From the NCBI GenBank assembly GCA_963821715.1, contig CAWGET010000006.1:496001-560000 (forward strand): 64,000 nucleotides of DNA. The letters run 5' to 3'. The notes under the pieces are model-generated. The model was not told the origin of the DNA. It ran no database searches and saw nothing but the letters and a program-made list of their open reading frames with translations. Numbering within the stretch: the first letter of the stretch is position 1; every line of letters starts with the position of its first letter. Source of the stretch: CAWGET01 sp963821715. GTDB taxonomy: Bacteria > Bacteroidota > Ignavibacteria > Ignavibacteriales > Melioribacteraceae. A program made the translations under genes and the position numbers. This document shows, one piece after another, positions 1-8,879 of this stretch.

Positions 1-64
1 TTATTTTTAAGTTTACTGATTGCCGATAAAGTTATCAAATTGTTTTAACTATTCAAAACTGCTG

Positions 65-763
65 TCAGTCAAGGTTCAAAAACTCATTCCAAATTTTATA
101 AAGTTCGTAAGTTGCTTTCACATCTTCGCCGCAGTAAATCGCAATATCTTTTATCCGTCCGGCGTTGTAAAGTTCTTTCACGTCCATACCGCAAACACCT
201 TTAGATTTGGGCGATTCGATATTCAGCGCTTTACAGTAGAAGTCCAAGTTAAATTTTCTGGTTAATCCAAAAAAAGTAAACTGTTCCAGCAAATCAATAT
301 GATCTTTGCAGCTATATCGGTTCCTAATCAAATTTTTAATCGGCTTTATTTTATGAATTGCCGATCGGATCATTATAAAAGGAATGTCAAAATTTCTTCC
401 ATTAAATGTGATTACTTGATCGGCGGCGGAAACGTATTTCCAAAAATTTTCGAGCATTTCTTTCTCGTTAGCGGCTCTATATTTAATCTGTTTATCTTCC
501 TGAGCAAATTCTTCAGTTTCATTCTCTTCGTCTCCTTCGTAAAGAATAAAAGATTTGCCGCTGTCTGTATTGAGGAATCCGATGCTCACAATCTTTGCAG
601 TCCATGGATAAAGACTTAAATACCGTGCAGCTTCTTCCCGCTTTTCTTCTCTTTGTATTTCGTCCTTTTCTTTCTCCGCATAGCGAAGAAGATATTCCTG
701 CTGTGATTCGGAAAGTTCTTCCAAATCAACTCCGACTGTTTCGATGTCAAAGATCAATTTCAT
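65..763 (-). CDS. DEDD-family 3'-5' exonuclease (RNase H-like fold)
   Basis: A 232-residue protein with the three exonuclease motifs of the DnaQ/PolB-like DEDD superfamily: FDIET at residues 5-9 (metal-binding Asp and Glu), ITFNGRNFDIPF in the middle, and YCGEDVKATYEL near the C-terminus. It should remove nucleotides from 3' ends using two metal ions. There is no polymerase domain, so it is a stand-alone nuclease whose substrate (DNA or RNA) is not evident. It is the last complete gene of the era operon on this strand, 27 bases after the thioesterase gene. Confidence 0.85.
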   Translation of the reverse strand: MKLIFDIETVGVDLEELSESQQEYLLRYAEKEKDEIQREEKREEAARYLSLYPWTAKIVSIGFLNTDSGKSFILYEGDEENETEEFAQEDKQIKYRAANEKEMLENFWKYVSAADQVITFNGRNFDIPFIMIRSAIHKIKPIKNLIRNRYSCKDHIDLLEQFTFFGLTRKFNLDFYCKALNIESPKSKGVCGMDVKELYNAGRIKDIAIYCGEDVKATYELYKIWNEFLNLD

Positions 764-790
764 TTTTATTCTTTTTTTATGAACAAAATT

Positions 791-1240
791 TTATTCTTTT
801 AGAATTGAAACTTCATCCTCGTAATCTTTAACTGCGTCAAAAAATTCCTGCGGTAGAGGAACAGATTTTTTTGTATTCAAATCGATATGAACCAAAACAC
901 CTCCACCTTTGGCGATCACCCTTTTCGTTCTACTGTTCTCAACAATATGACTAAGACCGAAACTCGACTTCTTCAAATAAGTAATTTTGGTATGAATGTT
1001 CAATTTATCTTCAAACAGCGCTGGCTCAATGTAATCACATTCATTGTGAGCCATAATGAAAAAAGAAGATCCTTCCAACAGTTCTTTCAGCTTGTAAACT
1101 TTTTTAATATGCTGAATATAACTTATGCGTGCGTCCTCAAAATAATTAAAGTAAACTGCGTTGTTGCAAATTCCGAGCAAATCAACTTCGTGAAACTTTA
1201 CGTCTTCTTTTATTTTATGTCTGAATTGTGTTACTTCCAT
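791..1240 (-). CDS. Acyl-CoA thioesterase, 4-hydroxybenzoyl-CoA thioesterase (YbgC) family
   Basis: 149 residues with the single hot-dog fold signature of YbgC/FadM-type thioesterases: VDLLGICNNAVYFNYFEDAR carries the helix that holds the catalytic residue, followed by the usual beta strands. The classic catalytic Asp position (D-x-x-G) reads as Asp-Leu-Leu-Gly. It would hydrolyse acyl-CoA or acyl-ACP thioesters in the cytoplasm. It lies 8 bases after the threonine aldolase gene and is probably translated from the same message. The exact acyl substrate cannot be told from sequence. Confidence 0.8.
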   Translation of the reverse strand: MEVTQFRHKIKEDVKFHEVDLLGICNNAVYFNYFEDARISYIQHIKKVYKLKELLEGSSFFIMAHNECDYIEPALFEDKLNIHTKITYLKKSSFGLSHIVENSRTKRVIAKGGGVLVHIDLNTKKSVPLPQEFFDAVKDYEDEVSILKE

Positions 1241-1248
1241 TTTATCCT

Positions 1249-2280
1249 TTACGAAAAATTATTTTGTAATATTTTTACCGCTTCATTAATATCATCTTCA
1301 TTTACATCGAGATGCGTTACAGCTCTTATATTACCGATTGAACCAACCGATACTTTTAGTCCGGCTTCATCGCAGCGGGAAATAACTTCTTCAACCGAAA
1401 GCGTTTTTGGTTTGAATACCAATATGTTCGTCTGGACTAAATTAACATCAACTTCAAATTCATCAATCTGAGAAATTCCTTCGGCTAATATTTTCGCGTT
1501 CTGATGATCGACTTTCAGGCGCTCGATATTATTTTTCAGCGCGTATAAACCGGCAGCCGCAATAACTCCAGCCTGTCGCATTCCGCCTCCCCAGCCCTTG
1601 CGAACTCTATATGCCTCTTTAATAAAATCTTTCGGTCCTGCAATTACGGAGCCAATCGGAGCGCCGAGCCCTTTGGACAAACAGCAGGAAACCGAATCAA
1701 AGTGTGAAGCATATTCAGAAGGTGAAATTCCGGTCGCAACTGAAGCGTTCCACAATCTTGCGCCGTCCAAATGAAAGATTAAATTATGTTCTTTGGCAAG
1801 AGCGCTAAGTTCTTTAATATTTTCAATAGGCTGAACGATTCCGCCGGCACGGTTGTGCGTATTTTCAATTTCGATGATCTTCGTCCGCGGCATGTAATAG
1901 GCGTCCTTCGGACGAATATAATTTTTTACATCTTCCGGATCCATTATTCCATTTTTTCCCGGCACCGGAAATAGTTGAATGCCGCTTAATGCTGCCGGAG
2001 ATCCGGACTCATAATGGAAAATGTGCGCGTCTTTTTCGCAGATAACTTCATCACCCGGATTCGTCCAAACATTCAGGCAAATCTGATTTCCCATCACTCC
2101 GCTCGGGACATAAAGCGCCGCTTCCTTTCCCAAAAGCTCCGCAGCGTAGTTTTCCAATTCATTAACCGTAGGATCTTCCTTATAAACGTCGTCTCCAACC
2201 TCCGCTTCCAACATCGCTCTTCTCATTTCCGCGGATGGTTTAGTAACTGTATCACTCCGCAGATCGATAAATTTTTTCAT
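1249..2280 (-). CDS. ltaE: Low-specificity L-threonine aldolase
   Basis: 343 residues of a fold-type I PLP enzyme that splits threonine or allo-threonine into glycine and acetaldehyde. The N-terminus IDLRSDTVTKP and the block EVGDDVY are typical of the family. The PLP lysine is K203 in LSKGLGAPIG, and LDGARLWN carries the cofactor-binding Asp. The ATG at 2280 was chosen because the family starts just before IDLRSDT. A longer upstream reading overlaps lnt and has no homologous sequence. It begins two bases after the lnt stop, so the two genes are co-transcribed. Confidence 0.92.
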   Translation of the reverse strand: MKKFIDLRSDTVTKPSAEMRRAMLEAEVGDDVYKEDPTVNELENYAAELLGKEAALYVPSGVMGNQICLNVWTNPGDEVICEKDAHIFHYESGSPAALSGIQLFPVPGKNGIMDPEDVKNYIRPKDAYYMPRTKIIEIENTHNRAGGIVQPIENIKELSALAKEHNLIFHLDGARLWNASVATGISPSEYASHFDSVSCCLSKGLGAPIGSVIAGPKDFIKEAYRVRKGWGGGMRQAGVIAAAGLYALKNNIERLKVDHQNAKILAEGISQIDEFEVDVNLVQTNILVFKPKTLSVEEVISRCDEAGLKVSVGSIGNIRAVTHLDVNEDDINEAVKILQNNFS

Positions 2281-2282
2281 TT

Positions 2283-3912
2283 TTAATTTCTCTTTTTCAT
2301 TAACAGGATTTTTAACTGAACAAATAAAAAATACAACACACAAAATAACGATATTAAAACAATGATGTAAGGAATCAGCAGCGGATACTTCGAAAAAAAT
2401 GTAAGCCCGGAATAAAGCCGTGCTTCGCCAACAAGAGCGCCTCGCTCAAACATTTCAGTCTGCTCCAAAGTTTGTCCGAGCGGATTTATAATTGCGCTGA
2501 TCCCGCCGTTTGCCGCACGAACAACAGTCCGCCTGTTCTCCACGGCGCGCAATACAGACATCGCTTTATGCTGATAAGGCCCGCTCGAATTTCCATACCA
2601 ACTATCGTTAGTTACAACAGCTATGAGGCGGGATTTTTTTTTAACAAACTGCGCTACAAAATCGGGATAGATCGACTCAATGCAAATTACGCCGGATAAA
2701 TTCAGGCTGTCTTCGAGCGAATTTAATTTCACTTTAAAAATTGTAGTATCGCGCCCAACATTCCAACTCGATATTCCTACATTCCATTTTATCAGGTCTC
2801 CCATAAATGGAATCTGATCGACAAACGGAACTCGCTCACCGAACGGCACCAATTTTATCTTTCCGTATTTTTGAACTGGTGAATTACTCGGGCTAAAAAC
2901 TAAAATTGAATTGTAAGAAGTGTAAAGATAATCCGATACAGTCGACTCTTTCGCGTCCGACGGAGCTTCCTCTTTACTAAAAAAATTTGCGTCAGGCATT
3001 CCGGTAAGGAGTGTGATTCCCGAACTATCAACAAAATTTTCAATGCGTATTTTCTGTTTTGAATAACCTGAACTTAAAAGATAAACAGGCAAAGCTGTTT
3101 CCGGCCAGATCAATAATTCGGCTCCCTCGTCAATCGCCTGTCTGGATAAATCAAAATAAAGATCGATCTGCCAATCGAGATTTCCTTCTTCCCATTTATT
3201 CCAGGGATTCAAGTTCGGCTGTATCAACCCTACCTTAACTTTCTCGTCCGATTCTTTAAAATCATTGATCTTAAAAATTCCGTAGATGATCGGGACGATA
3301 AGAATTGATAAAAAAATTAACGCGAAAGAATAATTTATTTTCGTGGATTTTTTGTATTGAAAAAAAGTTAAATACAGAAATACATTCGAATACAAGATCA
3401 AAAGCGAAAGTCCGTAAACACCAATAATATCAGCTATTTGAATGTACGTAGAGAAATATGGCAAACTATTCCCCAGTGTAAGCCAAGGGAAACGCGCTTC
3501 GGTAACGCTGTATAAGAATTCAAATGCAGTCCAGAAAATTGGGAATAAAAAGAGAGCCGCTTTTTTAGAAATAAATTTTTTAGCGAGATAATATAAACTT
3601 GACGGAATTAAATAGAGCGCCGGATTAAAAAATAGTAGCGCGCCGCCGCTGATCATCAAAAACGGATCGGCTTCTTTACTCCAGCTTCCGACCCAATAAA
3701 GAGTAATAAAATTGAAGATGAGAAGTGTAACATAAGTGAATTTATTTATTTCCGCGAGCCCTTCTTTTTTTTCAAGAATAAAAAAATACGGGACCAGCGC
3801 AATAAAAATAAAATAAGGTAACGGAATAGGCGGAAAAGAAATGCCCAGAAGAACTCCGCTTAAAATTCCGTAATAATAATTTTTATGATTTCCTACTATT
3901 CTGCAATTTCAA
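2283..3912 (-). CDS. lnt: Apolipoprotein N-acyltransferase, with an apparent +1 frameshift near the start
   Basis: Inner-membrane enzyme that adds the third acyl chain to lipoproteins. The C-terminal nitrilase domain shows the catalytic triad in WPETALP (Glu), GKIKLVPFGERVPF (Lys) and VICIESIYPD (Cys), preceded by several membrane helices. The first open start at 3659 is internal: family-like sequence (YWVGSW, GVLLGISFPP) continues upstream to about 3880 with no ATG, GTG or TTG in that frame. A TTG at 3912 overlaps the dedA stop as TTGA, and its frame joins the lnt frame if one base is removed near 3885-3891. That start is an inference; a rare ATA or ATT start is the alternative. Confidence 0.82.
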
Positions 3913-4521
3913 CTAACACTTTTTTTTCTTTTAATAAAATATCTGATGGTGAAGACCAACGCCGCGAGTACCGTAATAGCCAAAATTAATGTTGAATATG
4001 TATTTAAATAGTAGTCGATCAATTCTACGTTGTGCCCGAGTTCCATTCCAAGATAGATAATTAAAGCGTTCCAAAGGAAAGCGCTTAGCGCGGCGAGTAA
4101 AAATGTTTTTAGAAGATGAAGTTCGTGAACACCGGAGAAGAAACTAATTATCGATCTTGTACCGGGTAAGAAATCTATTAGCGGCAATAAGTTTATAGCC
4201 GTATTTATTGAACCACCTGTCAACATTTTCCATCGCCTGCTTGCTTATAAATTTTAATTTACCGGTTCGTACAACTTTTTCGCCGAAAAATTTCCCGACG
4301 AAATACATAAGTACAAATCCAAGCGCACTTCCGATACTTGTTATTATAAGCACGGGAATAAATCCCATTTTTGTGGATGCGATTAACGAAGCCCCGACAA
4401 CGACTACGACATCGCTAGGCGACGGAGGAAAAACATTTTCGATAAATGAAAATAAGAAGAGTACCAGATAAATTGAAATTTCGGGCATAGAACTTAACTG
4501 GGAAAGGACTTCTTCTAACAT
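3909..4521 (-). pseudogene. DedA-family membrane protein, split by a +1 frameshift
   Basis: Two overlapping frames together make one DedA (SNARE-associated/VTT) protein of about 203 residues. The first part, from the ATG at 4521, carries FIENVFPPSPSD and VDRWFNKYGYKLIAANRF. The second part continues with LPGTRSIISFFSGV and the C-terminal helix. In the family RF is followed directly by the PGTR motif, so the join lies at about 4168-4174 and needs one base removed (for example one T of TTT). DedA proteins are implicated in polyprenyl-phosphate and lipid flipping. The ATG overlaps the ispF stop by one base (TAATG), and the stop overlaps the proposed lnt start. Sequence error is as likely as true loss. 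Confidence 0.85.
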
Positions 4522-5003
4522 TATTTTTTCTTTATGATTAATACTGTGGCAAAAGCCGCAACGCCCTCTTCACGTCCTGCAAAACCAAGTTTTTCCGAGG
4601 TTGTAGCTTTAATGGAAAGCCGTTCGGTTTCAACATTTAATATTTCCGCAATTGTTTCGCGCATCGGATCAATGTAGCCCGCAAGTTTCGGCCGCTGAGC
4701 AACTATTGTAGAATCGATATTGGAAATTTCGAACTCGCGGTCCAGTATCATTTGATTGACATTATTAAGCAGAATTCTGCTATCGGCATTTTTATATTTT
4801 TCATCGGTATCGGGAAAATGTTTCCCAATATCTCCCAAGGCAAGAGCGCCCAGAAGTGCATCGCAAATGGCGTGGAGCAAAACGTCAGCGTCCGAATGTC
4901 CAGCCAACCCTTTTTCAAATGGAACTTCAATCCCACCCAAAATTAATTTTCTGCTAAACTCGAAAGCGTGAACATCATATCCAAACCCTGTCCTAAAATC
5001 CAA
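4521..5003 (-). CDS. ispF: 2-C-methyl-D-erythritol 2,4-cyclodiphosphate synthase
   Basis: 160 residues, the normal size for IspF, which closes the cyclodiphosphate ring in the non-mevalonate isoprenoid pathway. Zinc ligands are visible: Asp10 and His12 in GYDVH and His44 in HSDADVLLHA. The GDIGKHFPDTD block and the C-terminal KATTSEKLGFAGREEG are also diagnostic. It lies between acyP and dedA in the era operon, 2 bases after the acyP stop. Confidence 0.96.
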   Translation of the reverse strand: MDFRTGFGYDVHAFEFSRKLILGGIEVPFEKGLAGHSDADVLLHAICDALLGALALGDIGKHFPDTDEKYKNADSRILLNNVNQMILDREFEISNIDSTIVAQRPKLAGYIDPMRETIAEILNVETERLSIKATTSEKLGFAGREEGVAAFATVLIIKKK

Positions 5004-5005
5004 TT

Positions 5006-5287
5006 CTATCGCCTCACTTCAAATTGATTGAATTCATCTTTGTTTTCCCGCCAAACAATTTTAGTGTTACTTACTTGAGAATGTGATGGACCAGATTTTA
5101 TCTTGTTGTGCAAATCTTCAATTTTACTCTTTTCGCCTTCAATTACTGTCTGAACTTCGCCCGAAAATAAATTCTTCACGTATCCTTTTAACCCCAGACT
5201 TTCAGCGTTTCGCGTAATGAAATATCGGAATCCGACTCCTTGTACTAACCCTTCCGCGATAATTTCCGCCCTCACTTTTTCACTCAT
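5006..5287 (-). CDS. acyP: Acylphosphatase
   Basis: 93 residues with both active-site elements of the family: GLVQGVGFR with Arg21 in the phosphate loop, and GYVKNLFSGEVQTV with Asn39, the water-positioning residue. It hydrolyses acyl phosphates such as acetyl phosphate or carbamoyl phosphate in the cytoplasm. Its ATG lies inside the last codons of the eamA-type gene (8-base overlap). This supports the shifted reading of that upstream gene and suggests translational coupling. Confidence 0.93.
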   Translation of the reverse strand: MSEKVRAEIIAEGLVQGVGFRYFITRNAESLGLKGYVKNLFSGEVQTVIEGEKSKIEDLHNKIKSGPSHSQVSNTKIVWRENKDEFNQFEVRR

Positions 5288-6225
5288 TCAGATTCGATCT
5301 TTGTTTTTTGTCAAAAATTTCGGATAGGATCAGTCCGGTGAATATCAGCAAACTCCCTATCAAACCAAAATTAGTAATTTTTTCATTTAATAAAAAGAAA
5401 GCAAAAATAGCTGCAAAAATCGGCTCGAATGAATAGATGATGCCCGCTTTAGTAGGGGTTACATTCTTCTGATATTTGGTTTGAATAATGACCGCGAGAA
5501 AAGTAGTAAAAAATGCTGTATAGAAAAGTGCGAAGGCAAGGTATCCGTTGTAAGAAAAATTGATCGCCTCTAAGATCTACCGCGTAAAATAAACCGGCGG
5601 TAATAAATCCAAGTATAGATGTAACGAAGATTTGAAGAAATACCAAAACCCAAAAATCGTATTTAGGTGAATAAACATCGATGTAAATTACGTACAAGGC
5701 AAAGAGCGCGGCACATAAAAGGGTAAGCCAATCGCCCGCATTAAAATTACCACCAAGCTCATTCAGAAAATTAACAATTGAATCTCCGCCGCTCGAAAGA
5801 AATAAAATACCAACAAACACAACGAACGTTCCTACTACCCCGGCTTTGGACGGTTTTTTCTTTTCAAGAATCAATTGAAATATTGGAATCATTACAACGG
5901 CGGTTCCGGTGAGAAAAGCGGATTTTGTCGCGGATGTATATTTTAGTCCGACAGTCTGAGCCGCAAAGGCGCTGAATGTCAGAAGTCCGAGTATGAGTCC
6001 GGGAATGACAGCGTTTCTGTTTAATTTTTTCCTTCTGAAAAAAATTAAAGGAATTAAAAATACCGAAGCGAGTAGGAAACGTATTGCGATGAAGAGCATC
6101 GAAGAAATATCGTTCAGTGATTCTTTGATGATAACAAAAGTGGCGCCCCACAAAATCACCATAAAAAGCAGTGCACCTTCGCTGAAATATTTTCTGTGCA
6201 AATTAGAAACTGAATTAATTTTCAT
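5280..6225 (-). pseudogene. EamA/DMT-family exporter with a +1 frameshift
   Basis: The open frame from 6225 gives about seven membrane helices of a drug/metabolite transporter (ILWGATFVIIKESL, the first EamA repeat, then LTLLCAALFALYVIYIDVYS). It then drifts at AVDLRGDQFF into a non-family tail ending at 5449. In the next frame the family sequence resumes with SYNGYLAFALFYTAFFTTF and NVTPTKAGIIYSFEPIFAA, ending at the TGA at 5280-5282. Removing one base at about 5569-5575 restores a protein of about 315 residues, the usual EamA length. The restored 3' end overlaps acyP by 8 bases and the start overlaps era by 11, as expected of an intact operon. Substrate unknown. Confidence 0.87.
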
Positions 6226-7123
6226 CTTTCGAACGGTATCCGAAATATCTTAGCATTCGCGGATCGGAGCGCCATTTTTCACGTACTTTAACGCGTAGTT
6301 CCAGAAACACATCTCTGCCGAGAAACTGTTCCATATCTCTCCTCGAAAGCTGTCCTAATTTTTTTATGGATTCCCCTTTTTTCCCGATCAATATTGGCTT
6401 TTGGGATTCTCTTTCCACTATAATCGAAGCTGAAATAAAATCTTTTCTGCCTTCGCGTTCATTAAATTCATCAATCTGAACTTCAGCGCTGTAGGGAATT
6501 TCGTCCCGGTAAATTTCAAAAATTTTTTCCCGGATAATTTCCGAGACAAAAAATCTTTCATTCTCGTCCGAGATCTGGTCTTCCGGAAAATAGATCGGCC
6601 CTTCGGGAAGAAATTCCAGCATGATATTTTTTAACGAATCAAGATTATAATTTTGCGCCGCGGAAACAGGAACGACTGCATTGAATAATTTCTTTTCTTC
6701 CAGGTTTTTTATTAAAGATTTTATTTTCTCTTCAGTTGAAAGATCAACTTTATTTATAACTGCGATCTTTTTTCTATTTTTTTTAAGAGAGCCGGATGCT
6801 GTTTCATCGCTCAATAATTTTTCCGCTCCTGGATCGCTTTCAGCATCTATCAAATAAATAATTATGTCGGCATCGTTGATTGACTCGGAAATGTAATCGA
6901 GCATTCTCTCCTGCAAAAGATATTCCGCACGCAAAATTCCGGGAGTATCTAAAAAAATGATTTGGTAATCATCTCCGTTAAGAATTCCCAAAACACGCTT
7001 TCTCGTCGTCTGCGGTTTATTTGTAATAATCGACAGCTTCTGTCCTAGTAAAGCGTTCATCAGGGTAGATTTCCCGGCGTTCGGCTTTCCGATAATTGTG
7101 ACGTAACCCGATTTAGTTGACAT
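6215..7123 (-). CDS. era: GTPase Era, ribosome small-subunit maturation factor
   Basis: 302 residues, full length. The GTPase domain shows G1 GKPNAGKST (12-20), G3 DTPG (59-62) and G4 NKVD (124-127). A C-terminal KH RNA-binding domain carries the GKKG loop (247-250) that contacts the 3' end of 16S rRNA. The final WRSDPRMLRYFGY is Era-like. It appears to head a minus-strand operon through eamA, acyP, ispF, dedA, lnt and beyond. The 136 bases before it are free of genes and probably hold the promoter. Confidence 0.97.
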   Translation of the reverse strand: MSTKSGYVTIIGKPNAGKSTLMNALLGQKLSIITNKPQTTRKRVLGILNGDDYQIIFLDTPGILRAEYLLQERMLDYISESINDADIIIYLIDAESDPGAEKLLSDETASGSLKKNRKKIAVINKVDLSTEEKIKSLIKNLEEKKLFNAVVPVSAAQNYNLDSLKNIMLEFLPEGPIYFPEDQISDENERFFVSEIIREKIFEIYRDEIPYSAEVQIDEFNEREGRKDFISASIIVERESQKPILIGKKGESIKKLGQLSRRDMEQFLGRDVFLELRVKVREKWRSDPRMLRYFGYRSKDEN

Positions 7124-7259
7124 AATTGTTCCGAAAAAATATTTCTGTTATGGTCGGTTATCTCTCAGTACTCATTTACTTTAAGACCGAATTAATTCAT
7201 CTTTATAGTAAAACGAATTAATAATATAGATAACGAGGTTTAGAAAGGCAATTGCAGGT

Positions 7260-7778
7260 TTATTTCCCGTAGTTTTCTATTTTATGTTTAATAGATTTGT
7301 GAGAATCGAAAAGGAAGAATGCGCTTAGCAAAAAGAGCAAAGTAAGCCCGGCGCCGATAATCAGCATAGTTTCGTTTGTCAAGCTAACATTCTTCAAGGT
7401 AGGTAAATTGTTTGTAACGTATCGTATGGAGTTTTCAAGGTAGTTGTTTTCCGTCTCCATAGTTTTTGAATTAAAAATCGCAAAACCCGAAATAGCTAAA
7501 ATACCAATCACGAAAAACGAAATAATAAAATAGAAAAAATTATTCTTCTGATATTTCTCCGCTATCCTTGACGAGATGCGGTTCATAATTATCCCGGTAA
7601 CATTCGCGGGAGCAGAATATATTTTCAATTTAGGAATCTCGTCTTCAATAAATTTATACAGTTTTAGATTTTGCAGATTTTCCTCGTCATCGCTCACGGC
7701 TCTTTTAAATTCCTCAATCTCTCCGACGGATAATTCGTTATCTAAATATTTATTAATTAATTCATCGGTTAATTTCAT
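7260..7778 (-). CDS. Putative anti-sigma factor (membrane protein)
   Basis: 172 residues. The N-terminal 60 (MKLTDELINKYLDNELS, FKRAVSDDEE) resemble the zinc-finger-like anti-sigma domain (ASD) of ECF partners but lack the His-Cys-Cys zinc ligands. Two hydrophobic segments follow at about residues 82-102 and 138-160. The start codon overlaps the stop of the sigma factor gene as ATGA, the standard sigma/anti-sigma arrangement. Function is inferred mainly from that context and architecture. Confidence 0.65.
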   Translation of the reverse strand: MKLTDELINKYLDNELSVGEIEEFKRAVSDDEENLQNLKLYKFIEDEIPKLKIYSAPANVTGIIMNRISSRIAEKYQKNNFFYFIISFFVIGILAISGFAIFNSKTMETENNYLENSIRYVTNNLPTLKNVSLTNETMLIIGAGLTLLFLLSAFFLFDSHKSIKHKIENYGK

Positions 7779-8344
7779 TTATCTATTTCCTCTTGGTAAT
7801 TGTGTTTTACGAGCAAGTCTTTCAATTGCTTTCTGGCACGGTGCAGAATTACTTTTACATTTACAAGCGACAAACCCATAACTTCGCTTATATCGATCAA
7901 AGAAAAATTATCGATATAAAAAAGTATAAGAACCACTGCATATTTTGGCGGAAGTTTTTCCACCATCGATAAAATATATTCCGACGCGTTGCTAGTTGTT
8001 GAATAAACTTCATAATCTTCATCACTCAAATCATAATGCTCATCAACCGAAGACATTTTCAATTCGATTTTGCGCTTCTTATTAGCAATGACCGATAGTG
8101 CAGAATTATATACAATTTTATAGAACCAGGTAGAAAAGCTCGCGTCCATTCTAAAAGAACCAAATGCGTTGTAAGCCTTAATGAAACTATCCTGCAAAAC
8201 TTCCTCGGCGTCCATTTCGTTCTTCAGCATTCTGCGCAGCATCGAAAACGCTTTGTCTTTGTAACGATCAATTAGAAGAGAAAAATCCGCTTGATTCCCC
8301 TTTTTGATTGATCTGATTATCTCTTCGTCGGATAAATTTTTCAT
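7775..8344 (-). CDS. RNA polymerase ECF-type sigma factor
   Basis: 189 residues with sigma region 2 (FSLLIDRYKDKAFSMLRRML, EVLQDSFIKAYNAFGSFR, FSTWFYKIVYNSAL) and region 4 (LPPKYAVVLILFYIDNFSLIDISEVMGLS, HRARKQLKDLL). It belongs to the extracytoplasmic-function group that redirects RNA polymerase to a stress regulon. It sits between a small membrane protein gene (17 bases upstream) and its likely anti-sigma gene (overlapping downstream). What signal it answers is not shown. Confidence 0.9.
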   Translation of the reverse strand: MKNLSDEEIIRSIKKGNQADFSLLIDRYKDKAFSMLRRMLKNEMDAEEVLQDSFIKAYNAFGSFRMDASFSTWFYKIVYNSALSVIANKKRKIELKMSSVDEHYDLSDEDYEVYSTTSNASEYILSMVEKLPPKYAVVLILFYIDNFSLIDISEVMGLSLVNVKVILHRARKQLKDLLVKHNYQEEIDK

Positions 8345-8360
8345 TTAGATCTAATACTTT

Positions 8361-8687
8361 CTAATCTTTTGGATCAAATTTTCTGCCGAAGAAAAACGCA
8401 ACAACAAATCCGAGTCCTGAGAATACAAAAATTGAAGTCGCTATAAATCGCTCATCATTAAATATAAATCCTACACCAAGGCCGATTCCGAAAAATACGG
8501 TTAAAATTCCTAATTTCAACCAGATTGTGCCCGATATTTTTTTGGATTTATAAAATTCAAAAATTTGCTCGGGTGTTAAACCGCGCTCAAGCATTAATTG
8601 TCTTTCTTTAGAACGAAAAAATATCCAGGTCAAGATAACCGCGCCTGTAACGAAAAAAAATACGATGGGAATAAATTCTTCTGGCAT
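8361..8687 (-). CDS. Small membrane protein, DUF6249-like
   Basis: 108 residues with three hydrophobic helices (about 5-23, 55-73 and 81-100). The central block KERQLMLERGLTPEQIFEFYKS resembles the DUF6249 family often found beside ECF sigma genes in Bacteroidota-related bacteria. It is the first gene of the three-gene sigma operon. A purine-rich stretch (AAGGAG) precedes the ATG. Its role is unknown; it may sense or tune the sigma/anti-sigma pair. Confidence 0.6.
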   Translation of the reverse strand: MPEEFIPIVFFFVTGAVILTWIFFRSKERQLMLERGLTPEQIFEFYKSKKISGTIWLKLGILTVFFGIGLGVGFIFNDERFIATSIFVFSGLGFVVAFFFGRKFDPKD

Positions 8688-8782
8688 TTTAATACTCCTT
8701 GTTTGTTTACTTCTTATGACTTGGAAAATTCGGAAAGGTTACAAAGATAAATAGGAGGAGAAAATAACCTGGATCCACTAAC

Positions 8783-8815
8783 AAAAAAAAGCAGCCCGAT
8801 TTTTTCAGACTGCTT
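8783..8815 (-). terminator. Rho-independent terminator after the SBBP-repeat gene
   Basis: Read on the minus strand, arms AAGCAGTCTGA and TCGGGCTGCTT form an 11-bp stem with two G-U pairs around a five-A loop, followed by a run of seven or eight T. It lies 65 bases beyond the stop of the SBBP gene. A virtually identical copy lies at 15781-15813. Confidence 0.8.
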
Positions 8816-8879
8816 ATTTATTTTTCTTTTAATCTAAAAAAAAATCTTACTGCGCTTTTTACTATTACAACACTTGTCA

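Noticed and set aside
1..64. Possible next minus-strand gene starting with TTG at about 38 and running off the left edge
   Set aside because: Only about a dozen codons are visible and there is no ribosome site or recognisable sequence.
887..1471. 194-codon plus-strand open frame
   Set aside because: It lies over the thioesterase and aldolase genes on the other strand and reads as low-complexity, Phe/Asn-rich sequence typical of an antisense shadow.
3659..3661. TTG/ATG start of lnt at 3659
   Set aside because: Lnt-like sequence (YWVGSW, LGISFPP) continues about 75 codons upstream in the same frame.
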